Origin: Symsagittifera roscoffensis
Lineage: Eukaryota; Xenacoelomorpha; Acoela; Convolutidae
Assembly (NCBI RefSeq): GCF_963678635.1
Contig: NC_087064.1
Coordinates: 29,118,189 to 29,182,188 of the forward strand
Direction: 5' to 3'
DNA length: 64,000 nucleotides
Shown: positions 45,801 to 57,800 of the stretch, piece by piece
Numbering within the stretch: position 1 is the first letter of the stretch
Layout: each line of letters begins with the position of its first letter
Program-made: the position numbers and the translations under genes
The notes under the pieces: generated by a model
What the model saw: the letters and a program-made list of their open reading frames with translations, nothing else
Told to the model about the DNA's origin: nothing
Databases searched by the model: none

Positions 45801-48800
45801 CGTCCGGATTTGTATCAAAATTAACTCCTGCCCAAAACATGCTCGCATTTTGCCCGCAAATATTTACATGAAAAACAAAAACAAAAAATCGTGTTTGAAT
45901 TACGCGACTGAGATCTCAGTTTTGGGTCTGAAAGATCACGGAGTATCAACTTTGGGTCATTAAAAACCGCATTATTGTCTCGATTCGATATTTGCACAAT
46001 ATACCGGATAGAAGAATTTCCCCTGTTATTGCATCTTCGTTTAAAAAATCAGTTGTATTGAACTGAAATCTTGTACCGTATGTGCACGTAGATGTAACGA
46101 ATACCTGGGACGGCAAAGGTACTAGTTTCGAATCTGACCAGGACTTGTTTTTTTTCGAACGGGAAATATTCCGTTTCAAATAAAATTGTCTGCCAATTTT
46201 GTCTGCTTTTTTCGGCTTAGTTGCGAATTCTTGGAATCGTTTTGTTTGCAGCGCGAATTTAGTGTTTGACTTATTTCTGCAATTTGTAATTTTACTTAGA
46301 CTCAGTATTTCATTTTTTGTTTTTTTTTGTGACGCTTGAAAATTTTGTTTGGCCCAAATTATTTTTTGGTCGTTTCAAGGGAAACATAATTTTCACGCTC
46401 CCCTCCGCAATTTTTAATTTGGTTGTATTTTACCACTCGGTTTGTTGAAATTTCGTGTTTTTTTGGCTTAACAGGTTTCGGCTTGTTTTAAAACGGCTTA
46501 TGAGCCTCTTTTTGCGTCTTTTGATGCGCGCAAATGGTTTTATGTGCCTCTGTGTGTCAGAAGGGGAAGGAGGACGCAAAAATGTGTTAGTTTTGAAAAA
46601 TAGTTTGGCTTGATGAGTTTCTCAGGTATTTTTGGCTTTGTCATCGCTTGTTTAATTTTGCTCCGATGCTGATTTTGCAATTTTTTGTTTGGGCATGTTT
46701 TTTCACCACCATCTCCATTCATTTTGTTAGATCTAATTGTATCGCTAGTGGCGCGAAGCTCAGCTTCGCCTCTGTGGTTGCATTTTACATTTGTATTTCA
46801 TAAGAAATCCCACTTGATGAGAACAGCTCTTCTGAGGACCATCGATGCATGTCCAATAATATATTATGAAGTTCTTGTTGCTCTGATACCTACATCTGGA
46901 TTAAAGTTCCAGATTTGAAAACTCAAACCAAGTCAACCTAATTTTTTCTTGTTCATGTATTTGACTTGTTTTTGAGCAGACAATTTTCTAAGCGTATATC
47001 ATCTATCAAGTGAAACGACTTGTATTTATGACTCATTCGATGTGACCTTGCTAGTATGCTAATGGAACATAATCTTTTTAGGCACATAGTTGTGTGTGGA
47101 CACATAAACTACGAATCAGTATCCAGTTTCATAAAGGACTTCCTCCACGAGGACAGGGATGACGTGGATGTGGTCATAGTCTTCATCCACCAGTCGGCAC
47201 CTGACCTGGATCTCCAGGCACTGTTCAAGAGACACTTCACCCAGATGGAGTTTTTCCAGGGATCAGTTATGAACACCAAGGACCTCGAGAGGGTCAAGGT
47301 CAGTAGATAAATCAACGTTTTTTATTTGCTCAAGCGTGCTTGGCAGCGAAGGGTTATGGGATCAGGTAAATTTTCCTATCATTTAAGTGCAAATTTTTGT
47401 GTTAATTAAACAGCATATGACCTAGCTGCCTCCGCCTATTAATGCTCATTCTTTTGACTCTTCTTTTCCAGTTTTCCACTCACTCGTAAAGTTACAAAAT
47501 AAAAAATATTCAAAAATTCTCACACGAAATTCGAAAGAAAAGCCTCCTAGAGTTCATTGACTATTTGGGTATTTCCCATCATAGCTTCCAGCGTAGTAAC
47601 ATAGGCATAAGCCCACCTACTCTGAGATTTGAACACTAGAGTGGTTATGTTTTGCTTCAGCTACAAGGGAAAGACCCGACTTTTTTCAACTATTTGTTGG
47701 CTATGTTTTTAGTGTTGATTTTTGTGAAAACCGTTTGATTTTGGAACAAATTGATGTGTAATACTTTTTTGTCAATTTATTTGTATCAAATCGGTTGTAG
47801 ACCAGGAAGTGAATAATAATTTCCTTACACTACCGAACTTTAGTGAGCGTTAGTGTAATAGTATGACAATTTTTTCTAATCTTAGTCGCAAATATTGGTG
47901 CCACTTATGGTGGGACCCTCACGAGTTTTTGATAGCATGTGCTTCGACATTCGAACAGTAATAAGGTAAAACAGTTGATGCATTTCATCAAATGAACCGG
48001 AAAAAAAATATAATTGTTTCAAACAACGTAACAATAATAAAAATTCGATTTCAGAAGTTTTGTAACTTAATAGATTTCGCAATTTTTTGAATTGCTTATT
48101 TTATACAATGTGGCTTCATGCTTTCAATTTTTTACATGCAAAGTTAGTGTGGATGTCTAAAGTTTGTTATATTCCAAATTGTGTTTTGCGAAATTGTGTC
48201 TATTTGTATTTAGTGCCACTTTTGGTGCATAGCATTGACAATTAATTAGCATATGTAATTGCTTTATTTGTGACCAGTGTTAGCCGATTGTTAAGCTTTC
48301 TTGGCTGAGAGGGCAAGGCTTGAGGCGCCATTTCTCGGGGTTGCAGGTTGGAAGCCAATAGGTAGCAAAGTTTTACTAATTCGAGGCTTATTTCTAATTT
48401 TCTTATTTCACTTTATAAAGCTGCTTTTTGTCTTTTTCTGTTTTTTTTTTGTTTCTCTGTATAAAGCTTCTTTTTTTTGTGTGCTCACTAGTGTTTGTGA
48501 AGCAAACCTTTTTGTTGATACATCTACTCTAAATAATCGGGATTTTACTAGATAATAGGCTTATTTTTGAATTGTATGAAGTTCGCCCAGTGTTGTGTTA
48601 ACTAGGTTGCTTAGAATAATCAAGAAAATTTCGAAAAGACTTTTTTTCCCGTGATTAACTTTGTCCACAAGATCTGCACTTCTAGAGGATTTTCACTCCT
48701 AAGCAGTATCTTTTCTCTAGAAGATACTTAAGTTATAATTATTTCAAACCTGTTCCAGGTAGTACTTATCTTTTCAAAAAAGTTTTTATTTTTTTTTCGT

Positions 48801-51800
48801 TCGTGGTTTTCGTCCTAGTTTCTGTCGTTTTTTTCCCGTTTTTTTCAAACGCCATTTTTTTTTATCTGGTAAGGTTTTTTCTGTTTTTTTAAGCATGGGT
48901 TTTGTTCCAATTCAAACACTTTTTACTTTAACTGGAACTTCACAAATTTATCAATTTTTCATGTCTGTTTTGCATGACTTTTTTTTCGTTTTTTTTTAAT
49001 ATTCAAACAGTTTCAGTTTGTTGTATCGATTTAGTCAACTTATTTTGTGTAATTTGAAGAGCAAAATATAGCCGTTTGGGATTATGTGTTTCAGTTCGGA
49101 TGGGTCGTTAAAAATTTTTAAATTTTATGAGTTTTTATGACAACAGTTTTGTTTTCGGCTCAACAGGTTTCGACCCAAAGTTTGTCTGTTGCCGCTCAGT
49201 TAGGTTTTGTTGCGGCTCACAAAATGATTTCCATTTTTTAAGGCCTGTTTATGAGCTTCATCCGATACAAATATGAAGTTTTTGTAGTTGTTATTTTTCA
49301 ACTTTTGTCAAGTTATTTTTTCAAGTAATTTTTTCCAAAATAATTTATCAGAAATATTTTTGACTTCTGTATTTTTTTTTCATTTACTGTGTTGTAGCGC
49401 AATATGTTTTTGTGCATTGCATTTGTTGCAAAATTCCGCTTCGCCTCTGTGTTGAATTATATTTTGTCACATAAACATCAGAATCGTAAAACAATCACGC
49501 AACTTTATATGGCAGTAAAATTCGAAACTCAGTTTTGGTTGCTCATTTTGACGGAAACGATATATATCAAACGACCTTAAACTGTGATGAAAATCTATAA
49601 AGCTAGCATAATAATCAGAAACGTAAGATGTTGACCGCGAACCATTTAGGGTAGCCGACGCTACCGGCTAGTTAGTTTAGCGGTCAAGGTTAATCATTTT
49701 AACTAGAAAAAAGGACGAAAAACTGTCTGTGGGGGTATGATCCACCCAAGTCCCAACATTTAAAAAAAACACTATCGCTACATAGCAAATGGCATGGTGC
49801 GAATCGAACCCGGAATTTTTGATCACTCGTCAACGATTTATACGTTAGGCTCATATCGTTTCATTTTCTGGTTATAAAATGGAGGTAATGAAAAGAACTA
49901 AGTGCGGTTTCACTTATTTGTACCGTGGTTTTTCCAAGAGTGGATTGACGCAGTGAAGAGTCTTATACATGTCTTGATGATTTTTTGTTTTTTTTTCCAG
50001 GAAAAAGTCTTAAACTGCTCTTATAACTACAGATGTGCATTCAATACACTTGCGAAAGCAGTTGTCTTGTAAAAGGGAAGACTTTTTTCCGTAAACAATT
50101 TTTCTCTCAAACTCACTTATTGTTTCACTTCCTATTCTTTTCTCCTAATAACTTTCAGGCTCGTTCCCAGCCTAGGGGTAGCGCTGTTGCCTTTGGACCC
50201 GAAGTACTGGTCTCGGCCGGACCTTTTTTTTGCAGTATGTATGCAATTGAAAACTTTTTCTCGTTAAAAATTGAATGGTCGGACTTTCGTTTCTCTGCTC
50301 AACTTCTGTCGGCTTAGTTGCCACATAGTTTTTTTGTACTCAATTGTATGACATCCTTGCCTAGAATGAACTTCTATCGAGACATACAAAAATTCAATTT
50401 TTGATAGAACTAGTTTTAAATCAACTTGTTAAGATTCGATGAACGTAGTTGAGATATAGATCGTGGTGATTTTAATATAGGGAAAGTCTTAAATTGCTCT
50501 AATAACAAGAAATGTATTCATATTTTTAAATGCACAGATGAATGCTCTAAGGTATATATGCGTTCAATTCAAGTTCTTTTGCTAGAAGGTAGGCAAAATG
50601 CAACTTCCAATTATGAAGGCTTAAATGGCAAAAAAGTTGAGATCGGTGCCTAGTTTCGAAAGTGGAGTTTAATTTTTGGATTTCCGAGCAAAATAAAATT
50701 TTTATAGCAATGCAGTTTTCTCAAATTGGGTTAATATTTTCAAAAATGTGTCAATAATAACTTGTTCTTGAAATTCAAAGAGCTTTAAGGCCATATATTT
50801 TTAGTTTGGAATTCGAAGTTTTTTCAAAATTAAATCATTTTAGTTTTTTTTGCGCTCATTGACTCTTACCCAAATGTCTGTTGGCTATGAAATAATTTTT
50901 AAAAAAATTTAAGTTTGTTGTATCGCAATAGGTGTGAAGCTCTGCTACGCATCTCTGTGACTTATGCTAATTACGGAAAGGCAAATACCACGAAAAACAT
51001 GAAAGTTTGGATGGTGGGTTTTAAGCTTTCCCAGCGCAATACAAAGTTAACCTGGTGATCCATTTTTCTAACGTTTTTTTATGCAAAAAATGTCAATCAT
51101 AAAAGATTCATGAAATTCAAAGAGCTTTTAATCGATTGTTCATCTCCGGAATTCAAAAGTTCAAAATAGTTCAAGAAAATTTTTTTTCGGTTTCTTTTAA
51201 TGGCACTTTCAATTGCGTTGGTTTTTTCCATATGTTGGCTGTTTCAGACATGTGTTAATCTATAATGCGAAATATTGGCATCGAAAGTTTGCATCTGGTT
51301 AGGCAACTAAGGTTCTTCAATCACTGATAAATTTAAAAAGTGGATAATAATCCTGCTCATTTTTTGGCAGCTACTTGTTTCAATTTTGAACAGTCGTATG
51401 TATGTAAGATCATTCCGAGTATCACAGATCCCGATACCGTACCTTAATGCGGGTATTTAAATTGCTGCTCTGTAGTTTGCGTTCAAAGTCGTGTTAAGAT
51501 GTCCTCTTTTGATATCAAATTAGCGTCGATGAGTGACGTAAATAAAGCTCTAAAAGGAGGACACGAATTGATTGAACCCACATTTTTGGGATTAGTGTGC
51601 TTTATTACAAAGGACATAGTGCCTAAATGTGAAATATGTTCTTGGATTGGCTTGGATCGAAATTACTAGAGGAGGGTCACGTATCTAATTTTGAGCGACT
51701 GTCCGTGAGTTAAATCTTGATCAGGGGCAGTCCTTTACTTAAGTGGTCCATGTTGTTACAACAAAGTTAGTTCTGTTAGTTTAAGTGAAGTATCGAAGTA

Positions 51801-54800
51801 TGTATCCCAAGTTGTTTCTTTAAAACTGTTTCTCCTCTCAGACCAAACATATGTTAGATTACAATGTAACCGACAGGTCATGCCATTTAGCAAAAGTTCA
51901 GCTCAATTTTCTATTTCACGTTTTGCTGTCCAATTTTTTTGATTTGTTGTTCAAAATAGATTGTTTGCATTTTTTCCTAAATCGTCAAAAAATAATTGAA
52001 TTCGCTAAATCGGTCTTTAAATAATTGACTAGCAAAACTTTTTCTTCTAATTTAGGTTTTGGATAAGCGAAGCGGGCAGAAAGGAGGTAATGAATTGCGT
52101 CTCCTTTTATGCCCTGAAGTGTGTACTATTTCCGGTCTTGACAAACAGTCAAGATTATTGGACTCAACATGCTGTGAACAAGCTAACAACCCTATTGGCA
52201 TGTGGACTAACACTCGTCATTGTAGAAAGTGTAAATCTCAACCACAGGAGACGAAATGCAATTAAAATGCTCGTCTGTTTCATTTCCTCATTATGTCAAG
52301 GGGAGGAATTTCAGGAGGGCGAAGATCTCCTTAATTGGATTTTTGAGTGGGAACTTTCAATTAAGTCTCCTCTCCTTTTTCTCCGCGTTTATAAGGCGGA
52401 TACAGCTATGATAAATTGGCCCATGCTGCAATTTTTTTTGGGTTTCCGTAGAGATTTAATTTACAATGCGCGAATAGCTAGGGATACTAGAGTTCCTTCA
52501 ATAAGATCATAATCAATACATGTCGAATGCATAGGGTGGGGGCGGGCTCTTAAAGTAAACAATTTATTTTGAGGATTTAAAGATTTATTTCTCCTTTTTG
52601 TAGGCTTCTGAAATAACGAGTTTTGAAAATTTTAAATCTCAGTACATGTTGCTCAGTCGAAAAAAATGCTCAAGTTCCCGGCCATTTTTAATATCAGTTT
52701 TTTGGAGTCGATGAACGTAGTAAAGACTCTTATACATGTGGTTTTCAAGTTCCGTTCAATTCCTTTGTTAAAAAATGGCCACGTTAGAGGTCACGAAAAA
52801 CTTAATTGACTTCTAGTTTCGAAATTGGATTTTCATTTTCAGATTTCCCAGCGGAATAAAAGTTTTACCTATTGATCCAGTTTTCTCAAATTGGAACAAT
52901 TATATCAAGAAATTGTCACTCATGAATTGTTGTATAATTTAAAGAGCTTTTAGGCCATTTTGTTTCATTTGGCCATTTTGAAATTCGAAAATTGAGATTT
53001 TTTACTGTTTGCTTGCGTTTATTGACTCGTTTCCGACTCTCTGTTTTACTTGAGGGCTATGTTCAGTTTTACTATATCGCAGCTTCAGCTAAAGTGAGTT
53101 GACGTTGTTGAGAAGATATGTGATTATAAATGATTTTGGTCGTATTTCAGATTGACCAGGCGGACGCGTGTCTCATCCTGGCAAACAAGTATGCGTGCGA
53201 CCCCAACGCAGAGGACGCCGGCAACATCATGCGCGTCATATCAATCAAGGACTTCCACCCCAAAATACGCATCATCACCCAAATGCTTCAGTACGAAAAT
53301 AAGGCAAGTAGTATTTACAGTTAACGGGAATTGATTAAGAGTAATGAACGTAGTGAAGACTCTTATAAAGGTCTTGCTGATTTTTAAATTTTTTTTTGAG
53401 GAAAATTCTCTAATATCTACAGATGTTTATTCATACATATTGATGCATTTATGAATTCACTTAGGTATACATGCACTTTTTGAGTTCAATTGGAAATGGC
53501 GCGAAAAAACGTGAAGGGTTTCTAGTTTCAAAAGTGGTATTTAATTTTTGGATTTCCAGCGGAATAAAACTTTACCTATTGATCCAGTTTTCTCTAGTTG
53601 GGTTCATGTTATCAAAAAAGCGCCAATCATAAATTGTTCTTGAAATTCAAAGAGCCTAAAGGGCTTCTATTTTTTCTCTGAAAATCGAAAGTTGAGATTT
53701 TTTCAAGAAAGTCAGCGTTTTTTTAAGTTTATTTGCATTCATTACTCTTTTCCAATCTTCGTCTGGCTATGTTTTATGTTTACTTGCGTTCATTACTCTT
53801 TTCCAATCTTCGATTGGCTATGTTTCTGTAATTGTACTCGTTTGCAATCTGGGCAATCAAGACAAGTGCGCATGAGATTGCTCAACGGTTTCATTGAACT
53901 GGAATTCTATAATTGAAGGAACGAAAAATTGTATTAGTTCGCTATGAGTTCTGCGAAAATGGTATGTGGTTGCGTTTTGTATTGCCTCGAGAGTTAATCA
54001 TGTAAGTGTATGTGACTGTGCGTTGCAGGCGCACCTCCTGAACATTCCTTCGTGGAACTGGCGAGACGGGGACGACGTGGTGTGCCTGACGGAGCTCAAG
54101 CTGGGCTTCATCGCACAGTCCTGTCTGGCGCCAGGCTTCTCCAGTGTGATGGCTAACCTGTTTGCCATGCGCAGCAACCCCAAGGTCGACGAGGAGGGCA
54201 ACTCCTGGCTGAAACACTACCTGGCCGGGACTGCCAACGAAATGTATACCGACTATCTCTCTAGTGCCTTCTCAGGACTCACCTTCTCCCAAGTGGCAGA
54301 GTAAGCAGAGACACATTGCACAAAAAATGCGAACAATAGAGGCCTTTTAAATTTGAAAAAAAAAATTAGAAATTTCATTTAATTCTCATTTGGTAAAATA
54401 TTTGCTAAATTTGGAAGACAAAGCTCGATCATTTGTTATTAAGTGTCAATGAACATAATAAAGACATTTGTATGGGTCTTGTTGATTTTTTTTAATGAGG
54501 AAAAGTCATGAATTTTGTGCACGCTAAAATTCGATTTTTTTTGCGTTTTTTTGGTTTCTTTTTAGTTTCTGTTCATTTCCTCTGTTAAAGGGAAGACAAA
54601 ATCCATTATCGATAAGCAAATGTGTTAAGTTCATGAAAAACTTGATCGGTCTCTATTTTCGAATTTTTTCAATTTTTAGATTTCTCAGCAAATTAAAAAA
54701 ATACTTAATGATTCAGTTTTCTCAAATCGGGTTAGTTTTATCGAATAAGTGTCAATAATTAATTGTTCTTGAAATTCGAAAAGAAATAAGCACACAAGTT

Positions 54801-57800
54801 TTTCTTTGAAATTAAATATAGGTCTTGACCGCGATAATGTTTTTTTTTCAAAAATTCTAAATTTGTTCACGCTGTAATTTGATTTTTCGTAGTTTGATTT
54901 TTGTTTTAACTGCAGATCATTTCCTTTGTTAGTTTCAGGTAGCGAAAAACGTGATCAACTTCGAATTCCGAAAGTGGGTTTCAATCAAATTTTCCACCGG
55001 AATAAAAACTAAAAATTGATGGAGTTTTTGGAGGCAGTGTTCATAAGTCTATATTGTGCAGATAATTTACATGAATAAATTCTATATCAATGAGTTTCTT
55101 AATCGTTTTTTAATCCGCAATTTTTTTTGAACGAAATCTATTCGGTTTCTTCCTAGTCTTAAGAAAATTGTGAACGGAGATATTTGTTGAATTTTCTGAA
55201 TTTTGTAGGATGATAAAGTTTTTAAAAGATGCGATTTTCTCTTACTTTTTGGCAAGTTTTTTTTTCGCAGAGGTAATTTTGTCTAATTAGGATTTGAAAT
55301 GTTAATGAGCGAAGTGATTTATCACTTATTTACACAACGACCGTAATGTAGCACGGCAATTCTTTTTTCTTCCAACATAAGGCGCAAATATTGGTGCCAT
55401 TTTTTGTGGCACCTTGACGGCTTTTTGATAAGGTGTGCTTTGATGTTCAATTAGTAATAAGTTAACACAGTTTCTTCATTTTTAATTCATACAGTACAAC
55501 AAAAAATTCGATTTCAGAAATTTTCCAACTCAATATATCTGGCAAATTGTTTTTTAAATGCATAGTTTATACATAATTTGTTTCCAATTAATTATATGCC
55601 AGGTTTTTGTGGATGGCTTCAGCGTGTTATATTCCAAATGATTACATCCAATATTATGCCTATGTGTATTTGGTAGTACTTTTTGCTGCACTGCATACGC
55701 AATTTTATCAACATATAAAGCTGCTTTATTTGTGGCCAATGTAAGTGAATTGTCAAGGGCTGGTGGCGCAGATGTGAGGACAGGGGACTCTAAATCTCCT
55801 GGCCGGAAGATCGATTAGGCTAAAGCAAAAGTTTTAGTCCTCATTTTTTTTCTTTTTTTAAGAGCTGCTTTACTGTCGTTTTCGCGCAAGCGAAAACGAC
55901 AGTACGAACTTTCTCTTTTTTCCATTCTAAGTCGCAACTAGAAGTGCTACTTTTGGTGGCAGTTTTGAATCGGCAGGCTGCGGTAGCAGTATAATTTCAT
56001 ATGTGCTTTGACATTTGATTAGTAAAAATTAACTTGTGATATATTCTTAATTCATCAAATGAATCGAAAAAAGTTATTGGTTTCTAACAGCGGTACAATG
56101 ATAAAAAGCTGGATTTCAGAAATTTTCCAACTCAAGGTATCTCGAAATTCTTTTTGAAATGCATAATTTATACATAATTTGGCTTCATGCTTTCCAATTT
56201 ATTACATGCAAAATTGTGTCTTTTTGTATTTGATGCTACTTTTGCTGCTTCGAATTGGCATTTTCTTAGGATATGTAGCTGCGTTATTGATGGCTAGTTT
56301 GTAGGGAATTCAAGCATCCGTGGCTGAGTGGTAAGTGCATGAGACTCAAATTTGCTAGGTCGTAGATTCGAATCCGACACGTAGCCGAGTTTTTACTAAT
56401 TCGAGGCCTACTTCTGCTTCTTCTTATTTCACTTGATAGAGCTGCTTTTTGGTCGCGTTCTCGCAAGTGTTTGCGAAGCGCAGCATCGCCTCTATGTATA
56501 ATTTGGTCGCGCTCAAGTTAAATTTTTAGTATTTCCAGTTTTTTAAAGTTGCGAGAGGAAGTGTCTTGTAATCGGGAACTAGACTTGTTTCCCCATAAAC
56601 AACTTTCTACAATTCATCTCATATTCTCTTTTCTTTACAAACCTTTTCTCCATGATGCTCCTCTTAAACTTCCAGGTTCCCTCTCATTTGGCCCAGAGGT
56701 AACGCCGTCCTCTTTGAGTCCTAAGGTCTGGGCTTTGAGTCTAAGCCGTACTTTTTTTTAAGTTTGTATGCAATTTGAAAAATTTCAGTAAAAATTGAAT
56801 TGTCGGACTTCCGTTTGTGATCTCAAGTTTTGTCGGCTTACTTGCCATTTAATAGGTTTTGCTCGTGCTATAAGCAGCATTCATTGTAGTTGCAAATGCA
56901 AGTGTTGTTCATTCTAGCTTCAGGGGTTTTGAAGTGTTTGAAGCTATCGCAAGGGTATTACAATTGGGTACTGATTTTTTTTCCCGTAAACAACTTTGTC
57001 CACAGGACTCATTGAACTGGTGGTACCTTGGTTCATAATGAATTCAAAATTTGTAGTTCTTTTGCATGCTTAGCCTGGTGGTAGCGAGTACTCCTGGGAC
57101 GGCCAAGGTCCTGGATTCGAATCTGACCAGGGCCAGTTTTTTTTTAACCGTAATTGTTCCGGTTCAAAAAAGTTTCGGCCTATCATTTTTCTGCCTATGT
57201 TTTATCGGCTTAGTTTCCATATCTAAGAATCGTTCATTATAGCTGTAAACAATTTAAATTGCAGTTGTTTTTAGCATTCTAAAGTTCCGGCCGAATCGAA
57301 ATTCGCTTTTCACATGGTTGTAATTTAACCAGCTCGATTTGTTATTTTTTTCCCGTTTTTTCCGTTTTTTTATCGGCTTAATAAATTTCGACCTAATTAG
57401 TATCGACTTAGTGGCCTCTTATTGCGTTGTTACTTCCAAAAAAATTTTGTGGGCGTGTGTGTGCTCTGATGGGAAAAGGGACTTGACATTTTTTTTAGCT
57501 TAGAATTTTTCTTTTCGGAATGAAGGGTTTCTGCTCAGGTTTTTTCGGCTGTGTTACCGGATCTGGCGTAGAGGTAAAAATAACTACTTGGGATGGCAAA
57601 CATTTGCGGTTCGAATCCGGCCGGGCCTTTTTTTGCAAACTAGAGTTTTTGTGCTTTTTCGGATTATCATTCGTCTGTTTATTTTTGTCGTCTTAGTTCC
57701 CGTAGCTCGATGGTTCAGCTTTATTCCAATTCGCTGTAACCCTCGTGCTTGAGATTACAAAGCACGGGAGTTTGATTCCAGTTGAGACATGTTTTTCCTG

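Larger units (their letters stand above)
47299..53150 (+). other. slo intron 9
   Basis: A 5.9-kb intron. It contains family A (47,880-48,500) and family C-like pieces (48,650-49,460 and 50,045-50,345), and MITE copies (50,430-50,867 and 52,704-53,030). A truncated MITE left end is near 49,940. A 140-codon open frame (52,090-52,512) is unrecognised. Confidence 0.7.

Noticed and set aside
52090-52512. 140-codon open frame as a nested gene in slo intron 9
   Set aside because: No recognisable domain, no splice or promoter context, and composition like translated AT-rich intron. Kept only as a low-confidence feature.
53952-54217. Minus-strand open frames opposite slo exon 11
   Set aside because: Shadows of the highly conserved exon on the plus strand.
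56314-56382. Functional tRNA gene
   Set aside because: A and B boxes are present, but there is no consistent acceptor stem or anticodon arm, and the segment is one of several copies within a dispersed repeat.
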